Notes under the pieces: generated by a model
What the model was told of the DNA's origin: nothing
The model's database searches: none
Seen by the model: the letters and a program-made list of their open reading frames with translations, nothing else
Made by a program: the position numbers and the translations under genes
In this document: piece after piece, positions 43,871 through 52,306 of the stretch
How the letters are laid out: every line of letters begins with the position of its first letter
Numbering within the stretch: the stretch's first letter is position 1
NCBI RefSeq assembly: GCF_018403185.1
Contig: NZ_BOSE01000001.1
Location: 62,001-126,000, forward strand
Source of the DNA: Paenibacillus montaniterrae
GTDB lineage: Bacteria; Bacillota; Bacilli; Paenibacillales; Paenibacillaceae
Direction of reading: 5' to 3'
DNA: 64,000 nucleotides

Positions 43871-44229
43871 GTTCAAAAAGCCCAGCTTTGATGACGATGT
43901 GATTGCGTTGTAGCTTAGTCGACGTCGAATATGGGGTTCAGCCGAAATGTACGGTGCTCACGTAGTAGGTATCTACGCTGCGCTCCGTCATTTCTAAGCT
44001 TCTCCCCATCTTCTTGGTCCTGAAAGCCGAGCTTTTTGAACACTCACTAATAGAGGAAGTTCAAAAAGCCCAGCTTTGATGACGATGTGATTGCGTTGTA
44101 GCTTAGTCGACGTCGAATATGGGGTTCAGCCGAAATTTACGGTGCTCACGTAGGCATGATCTACGCTGCGCTCCGTCATTTCTAAGCTTCACCCCATCTT
44201 CTTGGTCCTGAAAGCCGAGCTTTTTGAAC
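43871..44229. repeat. array of two palindromic 171-bp units
   Basis: Units at 43871-44041 and 44059-44229 with a 17-base spacer (ACTCACTAATAGAGGAA) repeated in the flanks. Each is bounded by GTTCAAAAAGC and GCTTTTTGAAC, and shares with the other arrays the segments CTTTGATGACGATG, TCGACGTCGAA, GGTGCTCACGTA, TACGCTGCGCTCC and TTGGTCCTGAAAGCC. The central arm differs: ATGGGG (43931-43936) pairs with CCCCAT (44004-44009). The ribosome-binding site of def begins shortly after the second unit. There is no credible ORF inside. Confidence 0.85.
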
Positions 44230-44262
44230 ACTCACTTTATAGAAAATAAGCGAGGGAAAAAG

Positions 44263-44751
44263 ATGAGTATTCGACTAATCGTTAAAGATCCAGATCCGGT
44301 GCTGCGTGAAGTAGCCAAGGAAGTAACAAAATTTAATTCTAATTTGAAAAAGCTGCTCAAGGATATGGCAGAAACGATGTATGATGCTGACGGGGTAGGG
44401 CTTGCAGCGCCGCAAATCGGTATATCCAAGCGTGTCATCGTTGTTGATGTTGGCGATGAGCATGGACTTGTAGAAATGGTCAATCCTGTTATTATTGAGC
44501 GCGAAGGCGAGCAAATCGGGCCTGAGGGCTGTCTCAGCATTCCAAATTTGAATGGCGAGGTGCTGCGTGCTGAGCGTGTAGTTGTGCAAGGCCAAAATAG
44601 CGATGGTGAATCATTTACTGTTGAAGCGACGGGCTTTTTTGCTCGCGCATTTCAGCATGAAATCGATCATCTCAACGGTGTGCTGTTTACCGATATTGCA
44701 TTAAATACGTACGATATTTCCGATCGTGCGAGAAAAGGCGGCGAAAAATAA
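44263..44751 (+). CDS. def: peptide deformylase
   Basis: Removes the formyl group from nascent proteins. 162 residues. All three signature motifs are intact: GVGLAAPQIG, EGCLSIPNLNG and FQHEIDHLNGVLF (metal Cys, His, His and catalytic Glu). It is a type I-like enzyme. The ATG at 44263 follows GAGGG with 6 bases; an in-frame ATG at 44224 lies inside the repeat array and has no site. fmt begins two bases after the stop, so def-fmt-rsmB is a tight operon, following the classical order. Confidence 0.95.
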   Translation: MSIRLIVKDPDPVLREVAKEVTKFNSNLKKLLKDMAETMYDADGVGLAAPQIGISKRVIVVDVGDEHGLVEMVNPVIIEREGEQIGPEGCLSIPNLNGEVLRAERVVVQGQNSDGESFTVEATGFFARAFQHEIDHLNGVLFTDIALNTYDISDRARKGGEK

Positions 44752-44753
44752 AG

Positions 44754-45698
44754 ATGCGTATTGTTTTTATGGGGACACCGAGCTTCGCTGTCCCTTCTCT
44801 GCGTGCATTAGTTGAAGCGGGTTATGAGATCGCTGCAGTTGTATCTCAGCCCGACCGTCCAAAAGGACGGAAAAAAGTACTTACGCCTCCTCCTGTAAAA
44901 GAGGCTGCGCTTGAGCTCGGCTTGCCTGTGCTGCAGCCGGAGCGGATGAGAAATGAAGAAGCGATTGCTGAGCTTGCTACATATAAACCGGATTTAATTG
45001 TAACCGCAGCGTACGGGCAAATATTGCCCAAGGGAGTGCTTGAGCTGCCGCCGCATGGCTGCATTAATGTGCATGGCTCGCTGTTGCCGAAATATCGCGG
45101 TGGAGCGCCGATTCAGCGTTCGATTATTAATGGCGAGGCTGAAACAGGCGTGACGATCATGTACATGGCGGAAGGGCTCGATACAGGCGATATGATCAGC
45201 TCGGTGGCACTGCCGATTGAGCATGATGATACGGCTGGAACGATGTTTGAGAAGCTGAGCATTGCTGGAGCCAAGCTGTTGCTGGATACGCTGCCTCCAC
45301 TTTTGCGTGGCGAGCTTAAAGCGGTCCCGCAGGATGAGTCTTTGGCGACATATGCGCCTAATCTTACGCGCGAGGACGAGCGGATCGATTGGAATAAAGC
45401 GGCGCTATCGATTTACAATCAGGTGCGCGGCTTGTCGCCAATGGCGGGCGCGTTTACGATGCTGAATGGCGAGGTTTTCAAGGTATGGGGCTGTCAGCCG
45501 TTAGACCGTGAAGGCAGCTCGCAGCCAGGCACGATTGTATCTGCATCAGCAGAAGGAATCATTGTTCAGACAGGGCAAGGGCAGCTGCTGCTTACGACGA
45601 TACAGCCAGCAGGCAAGCGTATGATGCAGGTTAGCGATTGGATACAAGGCGCGCGTGAAATTGTTGGAGCTCGCTTTGACGGAGAAGAGCAAGCATGA
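44754..45698 (+). CDS. fmt: methionyl-tRNA formyltransferase
   Basis: Formylates the initiator Met-tRNA. 314 residues. Motifs: MRIVFMGTPSFAVPSLRALV, AAYGQILPKGVLELPP, GCINVHGSLLPKYRGGAPIQ (formyl-THF site), and DTGDMISSVALPIEHDDTAG, with the C-terminal OB-like domain from about 205. Length and order are normal. It overlaps rsmB by 4 bases (ATGA) and follows def by two. Confidence 0.96.
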   Translation: MRIVFMGTPSFAVPSLRALVEAGYEIAAVVSQPDRPKGRKKVLTPPPVKEAALELGLPVLQPERMRNEEAIAELATYKPDLIVTAAYGQILPKGVLELPPHGCINVHGSLLPKYRGGAPIQRSIINGEAETGVTIMYMAEGLDTGDMISSVALPIEHDDTAGTMFEKLSIAGAKLLLDTLPPLLRGELKAVPQDESLATYAPNLTREDERIDWNKAALSIYNQVRGLSPMAGAFTMLNGEVFKVWGCQPLDREGSSQPGTIVSASAEGIIVQTGQGQLLLTTIQPAGKRMMQVSDWIQGAREIVGARFDGEEQA

Positions 45699-47158
45699 GC
45701 AGACAGAACGAGCAGCAGAAAAATACAAGCAACTCCGCCAAATCATATAAAAAGCAACGGACAGTAGCGGGAAAGCCAGCAGAAGCTGGCCGAAGCAAGT
45801 CTGCACGCCTGGTAGCGCTGGACATACTAGTAAAGGTAGAGGAAACAGGGGCATACAGCAATTTGCAGCTGAATCGCAGCCTGCAGCAGCAGGAGCTGTC
45901 CCGTCAGGATGCAGCGCTCGTTACCGAACTGGTGTACGGGACAATCAGCCGCAAGCTGACCCTGGATTATTGGCTGTCACAGCTTGTCGCTAAAGGACTT
46001 GCCAAGCTGCAGCCCTGGGTGCATCAATTGCTGAGACTAAGCCTTTATCAAATAATATGGCTGGATCGTATTCCCGCCCATGCAGCCGTTAATGAGGCTG
46101 TTAACATAGCCAAGAAAAAAGGTCATCAAGGGATCGCAGGAATGGTCAACGGCGTGCTGCGCAATGTGCTGCGTCGGCAAAATGAGCTGCTGATTGAACG
46201 AATTGTGCTGTCTGACGAAGCAGAAACATTGAGCGTTCGTTACTCCTTCCCTCGCTGGCTCGTAGAGCGCTGGCTGAATGAATACGGCAGCGAGAAAACA
46301 GAGCAGCTGCTCGCTGCGAGCAATACAGCACCACACAGCTCCATACGTGTCAACACGATGAAAACATCGGTTGACGCCGTGATCGAGCTACTGCAGGCCG
46401 AGGGCATCTCAGCCTCGCCATCACCGCTGGCAGCAGCTGGCGTAATCGTGGACAAGGCTGGCCATCTTGCCGCCCATGCCGGCTTTGCTGCGGGCAAATG
46501 GTCGATGCAAGACGAAAGCTCGATGCTCGTGGCCGAGGTGCTGCAGCCTCAGCCCGGCATGAGCATATTAGATGCTTGCGCGGCGCCAGGCGGCAAAAGC
46601 ATGCATATCGGCGAGCTTATGAAGGGTAAAGGCAGACTGCTTTCCAACGACTTGCATGAGCATAAGCGCAAGTTGATTGCCGAGCAGGCGCAGCGGCTCG
46701 GGCTAAGTCATATCGAGACGACGAGCGGCGATGCCATTGAGCTGGCCCGAACGCTTGCTCCCGGCAGCTTTGATGCCGTACTGCTCGACGCGCCATGCAG
46801 CGGTTTCGGCGTCATTCGCCGCAAGCCCGAAATCAAATGGACGAAAAGCAGCGAGGATGTAACGGCAATTGCCGAGCTGCAGGGCAAATTGCTTGAAGCG
46901 ATGAGCGGACTCGTTAAGCCGGGCGGAGTGCTGCTGTACAGCACCTGCACAATTGCCCGCGAAGAGAATGAGCAGCAGATTGCATCATTCCTTGCCAAGC
47001 ATCCCGAGTATACGCTTGACCGCAACTGGCCGCCAGCTGTACTGTCTCGCTTAAAGCAGCTAAATATAATCGACGAGCAGTTCGACGGACAGCTACAGCT
47101 GTTGCCGGATGACAATAAAAGTGATGGCTTCTACATAGCACGCCTTTTGAAGCGGTAG
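45695..47158 (+). CDS. rsmB: 16S rRNA (cytosine967-C5)-methyltransferase
   Basis: 487 residues. The N-terminal NusB-like domain (about 30-165) has ALDILVKVEETGAYSNLQL and the catalytic domain has ILDACAAPGGKSMHIGEL (SAM site), SGDAIELARTL, VLLDAPCSGFGVIRR and YSTCTIAREENEQQI (catalytic Cys pair). A 25-residue basic N-terminal extension precedes the domain. The stop TAG ends at 47158, whose last G is the first base of the repeat array, so the array abuts the gene exactly. Confidence 0.95.
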   Translation: MSRQNEQQKNTSNSAKSYKKQRTVAGKPAEAGRSKSARLVALDILVKVEETGAYSNLQLNRSLQQQELSRQDAALVTELVYGTISRKLTLDYWLSQLVAKGLAKLQPWVHQLLRLSLYQIIWLDRIPAHAAVNEAVNIAKKKGHQGIAGMVNGVLRNVLRRQNELLIERIVLSDEAETLSVRYSFPRWLVERWLNEYGSEKTEQLLAASNTAPHSSIRVNTMKTSVDAVIELLQAEGISASPSPLAAAGVIVDKAGHLAAHAGFAAGKWSMQDESSMLVAEVLQPQPGMSILDACAAPGGKSMHIGELMKGKGRLLSNDLHEHKRKLIAEQAQRLGLSHIETTSGDAIELARTLAPGSFDAVLLDAPCSGFGVIRRKPEIKWTKSSEDVTAIAELQGKLLEAMSGLVKPGGVLLYSTCTIAREENEQQIASFLAKHPEYTLDRNWPPAVLSRLKQLNIIDEQFDGQLQLLPDDNKSDGFYIARLLKR

Positions 47159-47867
47159 TTTAAAAATCCAACTTTGATGACGATGCAGTTTCGTTGTAGC
47201 TAAGTCGGCGGCGAATATGTCACGCTACCGAGTGCTTCGGTGCTCACGTAGCTTATGCCTACGCTGCGCTCCTCGCCCTCTAGTATCGTGCCATCTTCTT
47301 GGTCCTGAAAGCCGGATTTTTAAACTTTCATTGGAAGAGCGGTAGTTTAAAAGCACGACTTTGATGACGATGCGATTACGTTGGGGATTACTCGACGTCG
47401 AATCTTGAACGCTAGCGAAAATTCCGGTGCTTACGTAGCTTATGCCTACGCTGCGCTCCTCATTTTCTACTAGCGTCCAAGCTTCTTGGTCCTGAAAGCC
47501 GAGCTTTTAAACTTTCATTGGAAGAAAGGTAGTTTAAAAATCCAACTTTGATGACGATGCAGTTTCGTTGTAGTTGAGTCGGCGGCGAATATGTCACGCT
47601 ACCGAGTGCTTCGGTGCTCACGTATCTTATGCCTACGCTGCGCTCCTCGCCTTCTAGTATCGTGCCATCTTCTTGGTCCTGAAAGCCGGATTTTTAAACT
47701 TTCATTGGAAGAGCGGTAGTTTAAAAGCACGACTTTGATGACGATGCGATTGCGTTGGGGATTACTCGACGGCGAATCTTGAACGCTAGCGAAAATTCCG
47801 GTGCTCACGTAGCAAGTGCCTACGCTGCGCTCCTCATTTTCTACTAGCGTCCAAGCTTCTTGGTCCC
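47158..47867. repeat. array of four palindromic 168-bp units in an A-B-A-B pattern
   Basis: Units: 47158-47325 (A), 47345-47512 (B), 47532-47699 (A), 47719-47867 (B, truncated at the right end). A/A and B/B are nearly identical and the two-unit block repeats every 374 bases. Spacers of 19 bases (TTTCATTGGAAGAGCGGTA) resemble the rsmB 3' end. Type A is bounded by GTTTAAAAATCC/GGATTTTTAAAC with arm ATGtCACGcTAC (47217-47228) against 47283-47294; type B by GTTTAAAAGC/GCTTTTAAAC with arm CTTG-ACGCTAG (47404-47415) against CTAGCGT-CAAG (47470-47481). Both arms pair but share no sequence. The tips GGTGC..CGTAG/CTACG..GC are conserved. Confidence 0.85.
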
Positions 47868-47869
47868 GC

Positions 47870-48206
47870 ACTCAAAAAAACTACAGCGGAGGAGCAAAGA
47901 ATCCGAAAAACGAAGAGAGCCGCCTTTAACATCGTAATGCCACCTTTAAAATTTAAAAAAGAGCATTACGATTTAAAAAGCGGCTGGAGGATGCTTAGCT
48001 CCGTAGCTCTGAAAAAGCTTAACTTCTTTGATGACGCTACGTCGCATCGTAGCATACTCAAAACGAAAAAAGCACCAGCGGAGGAGCAAAGAATCCGAAA
48101 AACGAAGAGAGCCGCCTTTAACATCGTAATGCCACCTTAAAAAATTTAAATAAGAGCATTACGATTTAAAAAGCGGCTGTAGGATGCTTAGCTCCGGAGC
48201 GCTGAA
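47870..48206. repeat. second palindromic repeat family, two copies
   Basis: Copies at 47870-48013 and 48056-48206 share ACTCAAAA, CAGCGGAGGAGCAAAGAATC, an identical hairpin and AGGATGCTTAGCTCCG, with a period of 192 bases at the conserved block. In copy 1, AGCCGC (47918-47923) and ATCGTAATGC (47931-47940) pair with GCATTACGAT (47964-47973) and GCGGCT (47981-47986). An outer GGAGGAGC/GCTCC pairing closes the unit. There is no sequence match to the 170-bp family. Confidence 0.7.
48017..48053. repeat. degraded fragment of the 170-bp element
   Basis: CTTTGATGACG (48026-48036) and the following CGCATCGTAGC resemble the conserved left part of the palindromic units, with the rest lost, between the two copies of the second family. 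Confidence 0.45.
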
Positions 48207-48326
48207 CCGCTTAAGTGCCGCGCTGTTTTTCGCAATAATGGCTGTCAATCCTTGTTTGTGATAAAATAATGTCAGCGTTGCTTACAAGCACGCATGAAGC
48301 AGCATAAAATTGAATACAGGTGTGAT

Positions 48327-49376
48327 ATGATGAAACCTTTTATTTATGACTATACACATGATCAGCTTTTACAGTGGATGAAGGATAATGGTGAGCCTTC
48401 GTTTCGCGCTGATCAAGTTTATGATTGGCTATATGTGAAGCGTGTGAAAAGCTTTGAGGAGATGACGAATCTTCCCAAAGGGTTGCGCCAAAAATTAACC
48501 GATCAATTCGAGTTTGTTACGTTAACTGAAATTACGAAATTCGAGTCGCGCGATGGCACGGTGAAGTTTCTGTTCGGGCTGCATGACAATCATGCAATCG
48601 AGACGGTTATTATGCGCCATAATTACGGCAACAGCGTCTGTGTAACGACTCAGGTTGGCTGCCGCATCGGATGTACATTTTGTGCTTCTACGCTGGGCGG
48701 CTTGAAAAGAAATCTGACAGCAGGTGAAATTGTTGCTCAGGTCGTAACGGCACAGCAAATGCTTGATGCAACGAATGAGCGAGTTTCCAGCATTGTCATT
48801 ATGGGCTCTGGCGAGCCATTTGAAAATTATGAGGCAACAATGGACTTTCTGCGCAATATGATTCATGAGAAGGGCTTGAATATCGGACAGCGCCATATTA
48901 CTGTATCGACGAGCGGCATTGTGCCAAGCATTTATAAATTTGCCGATGAAAATACGCAAATTAACTTGGCGCTTTCGATCCATGCTCCGAACGACAAGCT
49001 GCGCTCCAAGCTTATGCCTGTCAATCGCAGATTTCCATTTGAGGATGTTATTCAGGCGATTCGCTATTATTTGGACAAAACAGGTCGCCGCATTACGTTC
49101 GAATATGCGTTGATTGGCGGTGTCAACGATCAGGTTGAGCATGCCGAAGAGCTGGCGTCAGTCATTAAAGACATGCTCTGCCACGTCAACCTGATTCCAG
49201 TTAACCATGTGCCTGAGCGCAACTATGTGCGCACTCCGCGAAACGATATTTTCGCGTTTGCCAAGGTGCTTGAAAAGCATGGAATTAATGTTACGATTCG
49301 CAGAGAACAAGGACATGATATCGCAGCAGCGTGCGGACAATTGCGTGCGAAGCATATGGAGTCTACGGCGAGGTGA
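48327..49376 (+). CDS. rlmN: 23S rRNA (adenine2503-C2)/tRNA methyltransferase RlmN
   Basis: A radical-SAM dual-specificity methyltransferase. 349 residues. The cluster-binding [14 protein letters not shown] (CxxxCxxC) is near residue 113, with [47 protein letters not shown] and the C-terminal [15 protein letters not shown] (catalytic Cys). The ATG at 48327 or 48330 follows AGGTGTGAT; an ATG at 48294 lacks a site. It is the first gene after the repeat region and is followed 6 bases later by prpC. Confidence 0.95.
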   Translation: MMKPFIYDYTHDQLLQWMKDNGEPSFRADQVYDWLYVKRVKSFEEMTNLPKGLRQKLTDQFEFVTLTEITKFESRDGTVKFLFGLHDNHAIETVIMRHNYGNSVCVTTQVGCRIGCTFCASTLGGLKRNLTAGEIVAQVVTAQQMLDATNERVSSIVIMGSGEPFENYEATMDFLRNMIHEKGLNIGQRHITVSTSGIVPSIYKFADENTQINLALSIHAPNDKLRSKLMPVNRRFPFEDVIQAIRYYLDKTGRRITFEYALIGGVNDQVEHAEELASVIKDMLCHVNLIPVNHVPERNYVRTPRNDIFAFAKVLEKHGINVTIRREQGHDIAAACGQLRAKHMESTAR

Positions 49377-49382
49377 TAACAC

Positions 49383-50147
49383 TTGTTAATGGTTAATCGA
49401 AGTGACATAGGAAGAATTCGCCAAGTGAATGAGGATTCAGCCTTGACGGGTTCAATTAATGATCAGCTTTCCTTTGCCATTGTTGCAGATGGCATGGGCG
49501 GGCATCAGGCTGGCGATGTGGCGAGCCAGGTGGCGGTGGAAGCATTCCAGCGCATCCTGCAGCAGCATGTTGACATTACGAACTGGAATGTCGAGGATGC
49601 GAAGCGGCTAATGCGCATTGCGATTCGCCAAGCGAATGACGAGATATACAGTTTAGCCAAGCATATGACGCAGTATCACAATATGGGTACGACAATCGTC
49701 GCGGCGTTAGTAATCGACCAGCTTGTTGTAATCGGACATGTTGGCGACAGCAGAGCCTATCGCATTAACAGCGAGACGCTTGAGCAGCTGACTGAGGATC
49801 ATTCGCTCGTCAACGCGCTGGTGCAATCCGGTCAGCTGACAGCTGAAGAAGCTGAGCATCACCCGCGCAAAAATGTATTGACGCGCGCGATCGGCACTGA
49901 CGATGATGTTGAAGTTGATGTGCGTGTAATGGAATGGGATGAGCAGGATTTGCTGCTGCTGTGCAGCGATGGGCTAAGCAATCGAGTAAGCGAGGAGGAG
50001 CTGCACCGAATCGCCGCTTCCGAGCTTCCTCTTGAACAGCGTGCAGATCAATTGATAGAGTTGGCGCTGCAGGCTGGCGGAGATGACAACATTACGCTTA
50101 TACTGTGTGATATGGCACAAAATCCCGTTAGAAGGGAGGAAGCATGA
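49383..50147 (+). CDS. prpC: PP2C-type protein phosphatase
   Basis: 254 residues. A Ser/Thr phosphatase opposing PrkC. PP2C motifs: GRIRQVNEDSALTG, VADGMGGHQAGDVASQ, VGDSRAYRI, ARAIGTDDDVEVDV, LLCSDGLSNRV and AGGDDNITLIL, with the metal-binding Asp residues. TTG start at 49383 with AGGTGA (49370-49375) and a 7-base spacer gives a Met-Leu beginning like the Bacillus protein; an ATG at 49389 is the alternative. It overlaps prkC by 4 bases, as in Bacillus. Confidence 0.93.
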   Translation: MLMVNRSDIGRIRQVNEDSALTGSINDQLSFAIVADGMGGHQAGDVASQVAVEAFQRILQQHVDITNWNVEDAKRLMRIAIRQANDEIYSLAKHMTQYHNMGTTIVAALVIDQLVVIGHVGDSRAYRINSETLEQLTEDHSLVNALVQSGQLTAEEAEHHPRKNVLTRAIGTDDDVEVDVRVMEWDEQDLLLLCSDGLSNRVSEEELHRIAASELPLEQRADQLIELALQAGGDDNITLILCDMAQNPVRREEA

Positions 50148-52306
50148 TGATCGGACATGATCTGGCAGGACGCTATGAGATTATTTCCCGCATTGGCGGG
50201 GGAGGCATGGCACTTGTATATAAAGCGCACGACGTGTTGCTGAATCGCAAGGTTGCGGTTAAGGTGCTGCGTCAGCAATTTGTCAATGATGAGGAATTTA
50301 TTAGCCGCTTTCGCAGGGAAGCGCAAAATGCAGCGGCGCTGTCTCATCCAAATGTTGTAAGCATCTATGATGTCGGACAGCAGGAGGATATCCATTACAT
50401 CGTAATGGAGTATGTCGAAGGCCATAATTTGAATGAAATTATTGTTGAGCGCGCACCGCTGCAAATTGAAGAGGCGATTCATATCGCGCAGCAAATTTGC
50501 GATGCGCTTGATCATGCGCATGCCAATCATATTATTCATCGCGATATTAAGCCGCATAATATTTTAATTGGCAATAACGGCCGAGTGAAGGTAACGGATT
50601 TCGGAATTGCGCGTGCTGCAACTTCATCAAAAATAACGCAAACAGGCTCAGTCGTTGGCTCCGTCCACTATTTTTCTCCTGAGCACGCCAAGGGTGTCAA
50701 TACAGGAGAAAAGTCTGATTTGTACTCTTTGGGTATTGTGCTCTATCAAATGCTTACGGGCAAGCTTCCGTTTTTGGGAGAAAGTCCTATCAGCATTGCG
50801 CTTAAGCATTTGCAAGAGCATTTTGAAGAGCCGCGGGCAGTGAATCCGCATATACCGCAGTCGGTTGAAAATGTTATTTTAAAGTCGATGCGCAAAAATC
50901 CTAATGAGCGCTATGAGTCGGCAAGAGCAATGCTGACTGATCTTGAAACCTGCTTGCAGCCGCATCGCTTGAACGAGCCTAAAATTGCCTTCAACGAGGA
51001 TATCGATATGCAGGAAACGAAGGTTATGCCTGCCATTCGTTCGTCCTCGCAGGCAGACATGAGCGCAACCGCGGTTCAAAGCGGGGCGACAGGACGTTAT
51101 AGCGAAACAGCGGCCGTAAGCATGAACACCGGGCAATTGCCTGAGGAGGAGCTGGAAAAATCAACAGGCGGCTGGAAAAAGCCATTATATGTCGTGCTGA
51201 TAACGCTTGTTTTTTTAGCTGCTTTGCTGTGGGGCTTTTTCAAGCTGCTCGATACGTTCAAAACCGAGGATGTTGACGTGCCGTATGTCGTCAGCTTGAC
51301 TGAGGAGGAGGCGCGCAAGAAGATAGAGGAAGCGGGTCTTAAAGTCGAGGAGCCGGTACTGCGTGAAACGAGCAAGCTTGTTCCTAAAGGCGAAGTTATT
51401 GCCCAGTCGAAAATGAACGTGAAGGTAAAGGAAGGCGCATTTATTCAATTAACGATAAGTGAAGGTCCTGAAATGAAGCAGCTGCAAAGCTATGTTGGCC
51501 AGACGAAGCAGCAAGCGATTAACAGCTTGTTGGAGCTAGGGGTACAGGAAACCCAGCTAAAATTTTCTGAAGTCCACGATGATTCGGAAGCAGGCACGAT
51601 TTTGGAGCAAACGCCTGGCGGCGGTGAAGAAATAAACCCGGACACGGTGGAGATCAGCTTTACTGTAAGCGCTGGTCCAGAGACGGTAGAAATGCCGGAC
51701 TTGACAGATATGCGCTTAAAGGATGCCAAGGTGCTGCTGAAGTCGCTTAATCTTGTGCTTGAGGAGAAAGATATAAAGTATGAGCCAAGCTATCTGTTCG
51801 ACAAGGACCATGTCATTAGTCAAGGCAATACGCCACATGATCAGATTGAGAAAGGCAGCAACGTAACGATTTCGGTAAGCTCAGGCTATCCGGATGACGC
51901 CAAAAGCTATCAATTCAACGTGCGCGTATCTCCAGCGCTGCAAGGCACAGCAAGCGAGATAAGAATTCATTACTCTGATGCCCGTGGAGAAAACATGGAG
52001 CTTGATCCGCGTACCATTACAAGCACGGTAGATATTCCGGTAACGCTTGTGCTTGATCCTGATACAGTAGCGCAGGTTTCAGTTTATCGCGACGGTACAT
52101 TTATGGACATTCGATCAATTTACTATAAAGATGTTGCTCAAGGCGGGTCGCATGAAATGGTTATTCCAGGTCAAGAGCCTGATCCGACACCTACTCCCAC
52201 GCCATCGTTTGAGGAAGGGTTTAACCATTTTGAGCAAGAACAGGATATGGAGGCAATGAATTATAATGAGCAAAGCGATCAACAGGCGAACCAAACAGAA
52301 GAATGA
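50144..52306 (+). CDS. prkC: PASTA-domain Ser/Thr protein kinase
   Basis: 720 residues. A cytoplasmic Hanks-type kinase (10-270) with GGGGMALVYKAHD, VAVKVLRQQF, the catalytic HRDIKPHNILI and DFGIARAATSSK; a juxtamembrane linker; a single membrane segment at about 345-370; and three PASTA domains (about 374-585: DVPYVVSLTEEEARKKIEE, MKQLQSYVGQTKQQAI, VEMPDLTDMRLKDAKVLL). A Pro/Thr segment follows (PDPTPTPTPS) and then an acidic tail. It senses peptidoglycan fragments and triggers germination or dormancy exit in Bacillus. It starts in the prpC stop and its 3' end overlaps the rsgA frame. Confidence 0.93.
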   Translation: MMIGHDLAGRYEIISRIGGGGMALVYKAHDVLLNRKVAVKVLRQQFVNDEEFISRFRREAQNAAALSHPNVVSIYDVGQQEDIHYIVMEYVEGHNLNEIIVERAPLQIEEAIHIAQQICDALDHAHANHIIHRDIKPHNILIGNNGRVKVTDFGIARAATSSKITQTGSVVGSVHYFSPEHAKGVNTGEKSDLYSLGIVLYQMLTGKLPFLGESPISIALKHLQEHFEEPRAVNPHIPQSVENVILKSMRKNPNERYESARAMLTDLETCLQPHRLNEPKIAFNEDIDMQETKVMPAIRSSSQADMSATAVQSGATGRYSETAAVSMNTGQLPEEELEKSTGGWKKPLYVVLITLVFLAALLWGFFKLLDTFKTEDVDVPYVVSLTEEEARKKIEEAGLKVEEPVLRETSKLVPKGEVIAQSKMNVKVKEGAFIQLTISEGPEMKQLQSYVGQTKQQAINSLLELGVQETQLKFSEVHDDSEAGTILEQTPGGGEEINPDTVEISFTVSAGPETVEMPDLTDMRLKDAKVLLKSLNLVLEEKDIKYEPSYLFDKDHVISQGNTPHDQIEKGSNVTISVSSGYPDDAKSYQFNVRVSPALQGTASEIRIHYSDARGENMELDPRTITSTVDIPVTLVLDPDTVAQVSVYRDGTFMDIRSIYYKDVAQGGSHEMVIPGQEPDPTPTPTPSFEEGFNHFEQEQDMEAMNYNEQSDQQANQTEE

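Noticed and set aside
37391..47867. CRISPR array
   Set aside because: Repeats are about 170 bp with near-identical 17-19-base spacers; a CRISPR has short repeats and unique spacers, and no cas genes are present.
47599..48140. Short frames in the repeats before rlmN
   Set aside because: They follow the hairpin repeats and have no ribosome-binding sites; conserved structure explains the sequence better.
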